From an uncultured Eubacterium sp. (GTDB lineage Bacteria; Bacillota; Clostridia; Oscillospirales; Acutalibacteraceae): a DNA stretch of 49,113 bases. Below the pieces are notes generated by a model that saw nothing but the letters and a program-made list of their open reading frames with translations, had not been told where the DNA came from and ran no database searches. The stretch is taken from contig CAJOJV010000015.1 in NCBI GenBank assembly GCA_905234995.1, positions 19,288 through 68,400 on the forward strand, written 5' to 3'. Positions 48,324 to 49,113 of the stretch are shown one piece after another; the stretch's first letter is position 1; each line of letters begins with the position of its first letter. The position numbers and the translations under genes are program-made.

Positions 48324-49113
48324 GCCAAATTCATATTCGGTTTCTCTGCAGAAGATTATTGAAGCTCATAAGCTTGAAACGGTTTTTCTCCCTAAGGATG
48401 CAGAGGAAATATTTATAACAACAAATGAGGTTAACAGACCCGGCATAGTGCTGACGGGCTATACGGATTTCTTTGACCCCCTCAGAATTCAGATTCTGGG
48501 CTGGACGGAGTTGGGCTTCCTAAAGGATATGAGCCCCACGGAGCGTGAAAAGGCGCTGGGCTACTGGCTTGGCTTGAAGCCCGCCGCAGCGGTAATCACA
48601 AGAGGGCTTGATATTCCCGATTATCTCATAAGAGCCTGTGAGGATTACGGAGTGCCCCTTCTTAAAACGGATGAGGAAACCTCGCCGTTTCTGGCAACCC
48701 TCATTCAGTTCTTAAACACAAATCTTGCTCCCCGCATAACCCGTCACGGCGTTTTGTGCGAGGTATACGGCGAGGGCGTTTTGATTATCGGCGACAGCGG
48801 TGCAGGTAAATCCGAAACCGCGGTTGAGCTGATTAAGCGCGGTCACCGCCTTATTGCAGACGATGCTGTTGAAATCCGCAAAACGGATGAGCATACGCTC
48901 GTCGGCGCTTCACCGAATAATATCCGCCATTTTATTGAGCTTCGCGGTATCGGCATTATCAATGCTCGCCGCCTGTTCGGTATGGGCTCGGTTAAGGAAA
49001 AAGAGAAGATAGACCTTGTTATTCAGCTTGAGCCGTGGGAGGCAGGCAAGGCTTATGACAGGCTCGGAATTGATAATGAATTTGTTAAAATTCTGGACGT
49101 AAAGGTGCCCGTT
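48322..49113 (+). CDS. hprK: HPr kinase/phosphorylase (3' end outside window)
   Basis: Phosphorylates HPr on Ser46 and reverses it, the sensor of carbon catabolite repression in Firmicutes. The first 264 codons are present. The N-terminal domain includes IVLTGYTDFFDPLRIQILGW. The catalytic His is in ITRHGVLCEVYG, the P-loop is IIGDSGAGKSETAVELIKRG, and RLIADDAVEI and the HprK signature FIELRGIGIINARRLFGMG follow. Start TTG 48322 is preceded by AAAGGAGGTG. Confidence 0.96.
   Translation, partial: MPNSYSVSLQKIIEAHKLETVFLPKDAEEIFITTNEVNRPGIVLTGYTDFFDPLRIQILGWTELGFLKDMSPTEREKALGYWLGLKPAAAVITRGLDIPDYLIRACEDYGVPLLKTDEETSPFLATLIQFLNTNLAPRITRHGVLCEVYGEGVLIIGDSGAGKSETAVELIKRGHRLIADDAVEIRKTDEHTLVGASPNNIRHFIELRGIGIINARRLFGMGSVKEKEKIDLVIQLEPWEAGKAYDRLGIDNEFVKILDVKVPV

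Noticed and set aside
1-49113. tRNA, rRNA or insertion sequences
   Set aside because: No cloverleaf, rRNA-like sequence, transposase or terminal inverted repeats with target duplications were seen by eye; a tRNAscan/Infernal run would be decisive.

Overview
The window reads as a chromosomal core segment of a low- to mid-GC Gram-positive anaerobe, most likely class Clostridia (Bacillota) and perhaps a gut Oscillospirales/Ruminococcaceae-type organism. The basis is a PolC-type replicase, the MurT/GatD lipid II amidation pair, HPr kinase, a HemZ-type radical SAM protein, a RecJ-Rel-Dtd block, the sporulation-linked yabM-mazG-hup-rqcP-yabP-yabQ-divIC cluster, strong GGAGG/GGTGAT ribosome sites, TTGACA/TATAAT promoters and a BspA-like surface protein with a half-dockerin. 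The genus is not resolved. No rRNA, tRNA, CRISPR array or insertion sequence was seen by eye, and no gene-free stretch exceeds about 260 bases.

Layout. 1-1233 (minus): a partial radical SAM protein and an inositol-monophosphatase-like enzyme. 1305-3331: murT-gatD. 3332-4436: a visibly AT-richer scar holding the tail of a phage head-morphogenesis/toxin protein, its probable immunity gene and a small phage-type ORF. 4444-19796: a long growth operon, rpsB-tsf, then a TM2 protein and a large secreted repeat protein inserted with their own promoter and terminators, then pyrH-frr-uppS-cdsA-dxr-rseP-ispG-polC. This links ribosome assembly and recycling, UMP supply, undecaprenyl and phospholipid precursors, isoprenoid synthesis, site-2 proteolysis and replication.

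19830-32846: a histidine operon (hisZG fusion, hisD, a ComEC-like metallo-beta-lactamase with a DUF3006-like partner, hisB, hisA, hisI, hisE) running by overlapping genes into recJ, rel, dtd, a glyoxalase II-like hydrolase and hemZ. hisC, hisF and hisH are not in the window. 32865-37748: a coiled-coil protein of unknown function and the yabM-to-divIC cluster (envelope, division, ribosome quality control, sporulation). 37796-39760: a lone fumarase alpha subunit and an RlmL-like rRNA methyltransferase. 39796-42185: an HPr-kinase-fold protein divergent from an SOS-type operon (Y-family polymerase plus a small conserved-looking protein). 42221-49113: an aminotransferase, an EamA exporter, autoregulated nrdR, a GH36 alpha-galactosidase-like enzyme, a GT4 glycosyltransferase (minus) and the 5' part of hprK.

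The observations most worth a second look are: PolC without its proofreading exonuclease domain; the prophage scar with a toxin/immunity pair; a Y-family polymerase with no canonical start codon behind a LexA-like box; a secreted protein with ten Cys3-His repeats; the HisZ-HisG fusion; an enlarged EF-Ts; and several RNA-hairpin control candidates (rpsB leader, yabP and hprK ribosome sites).
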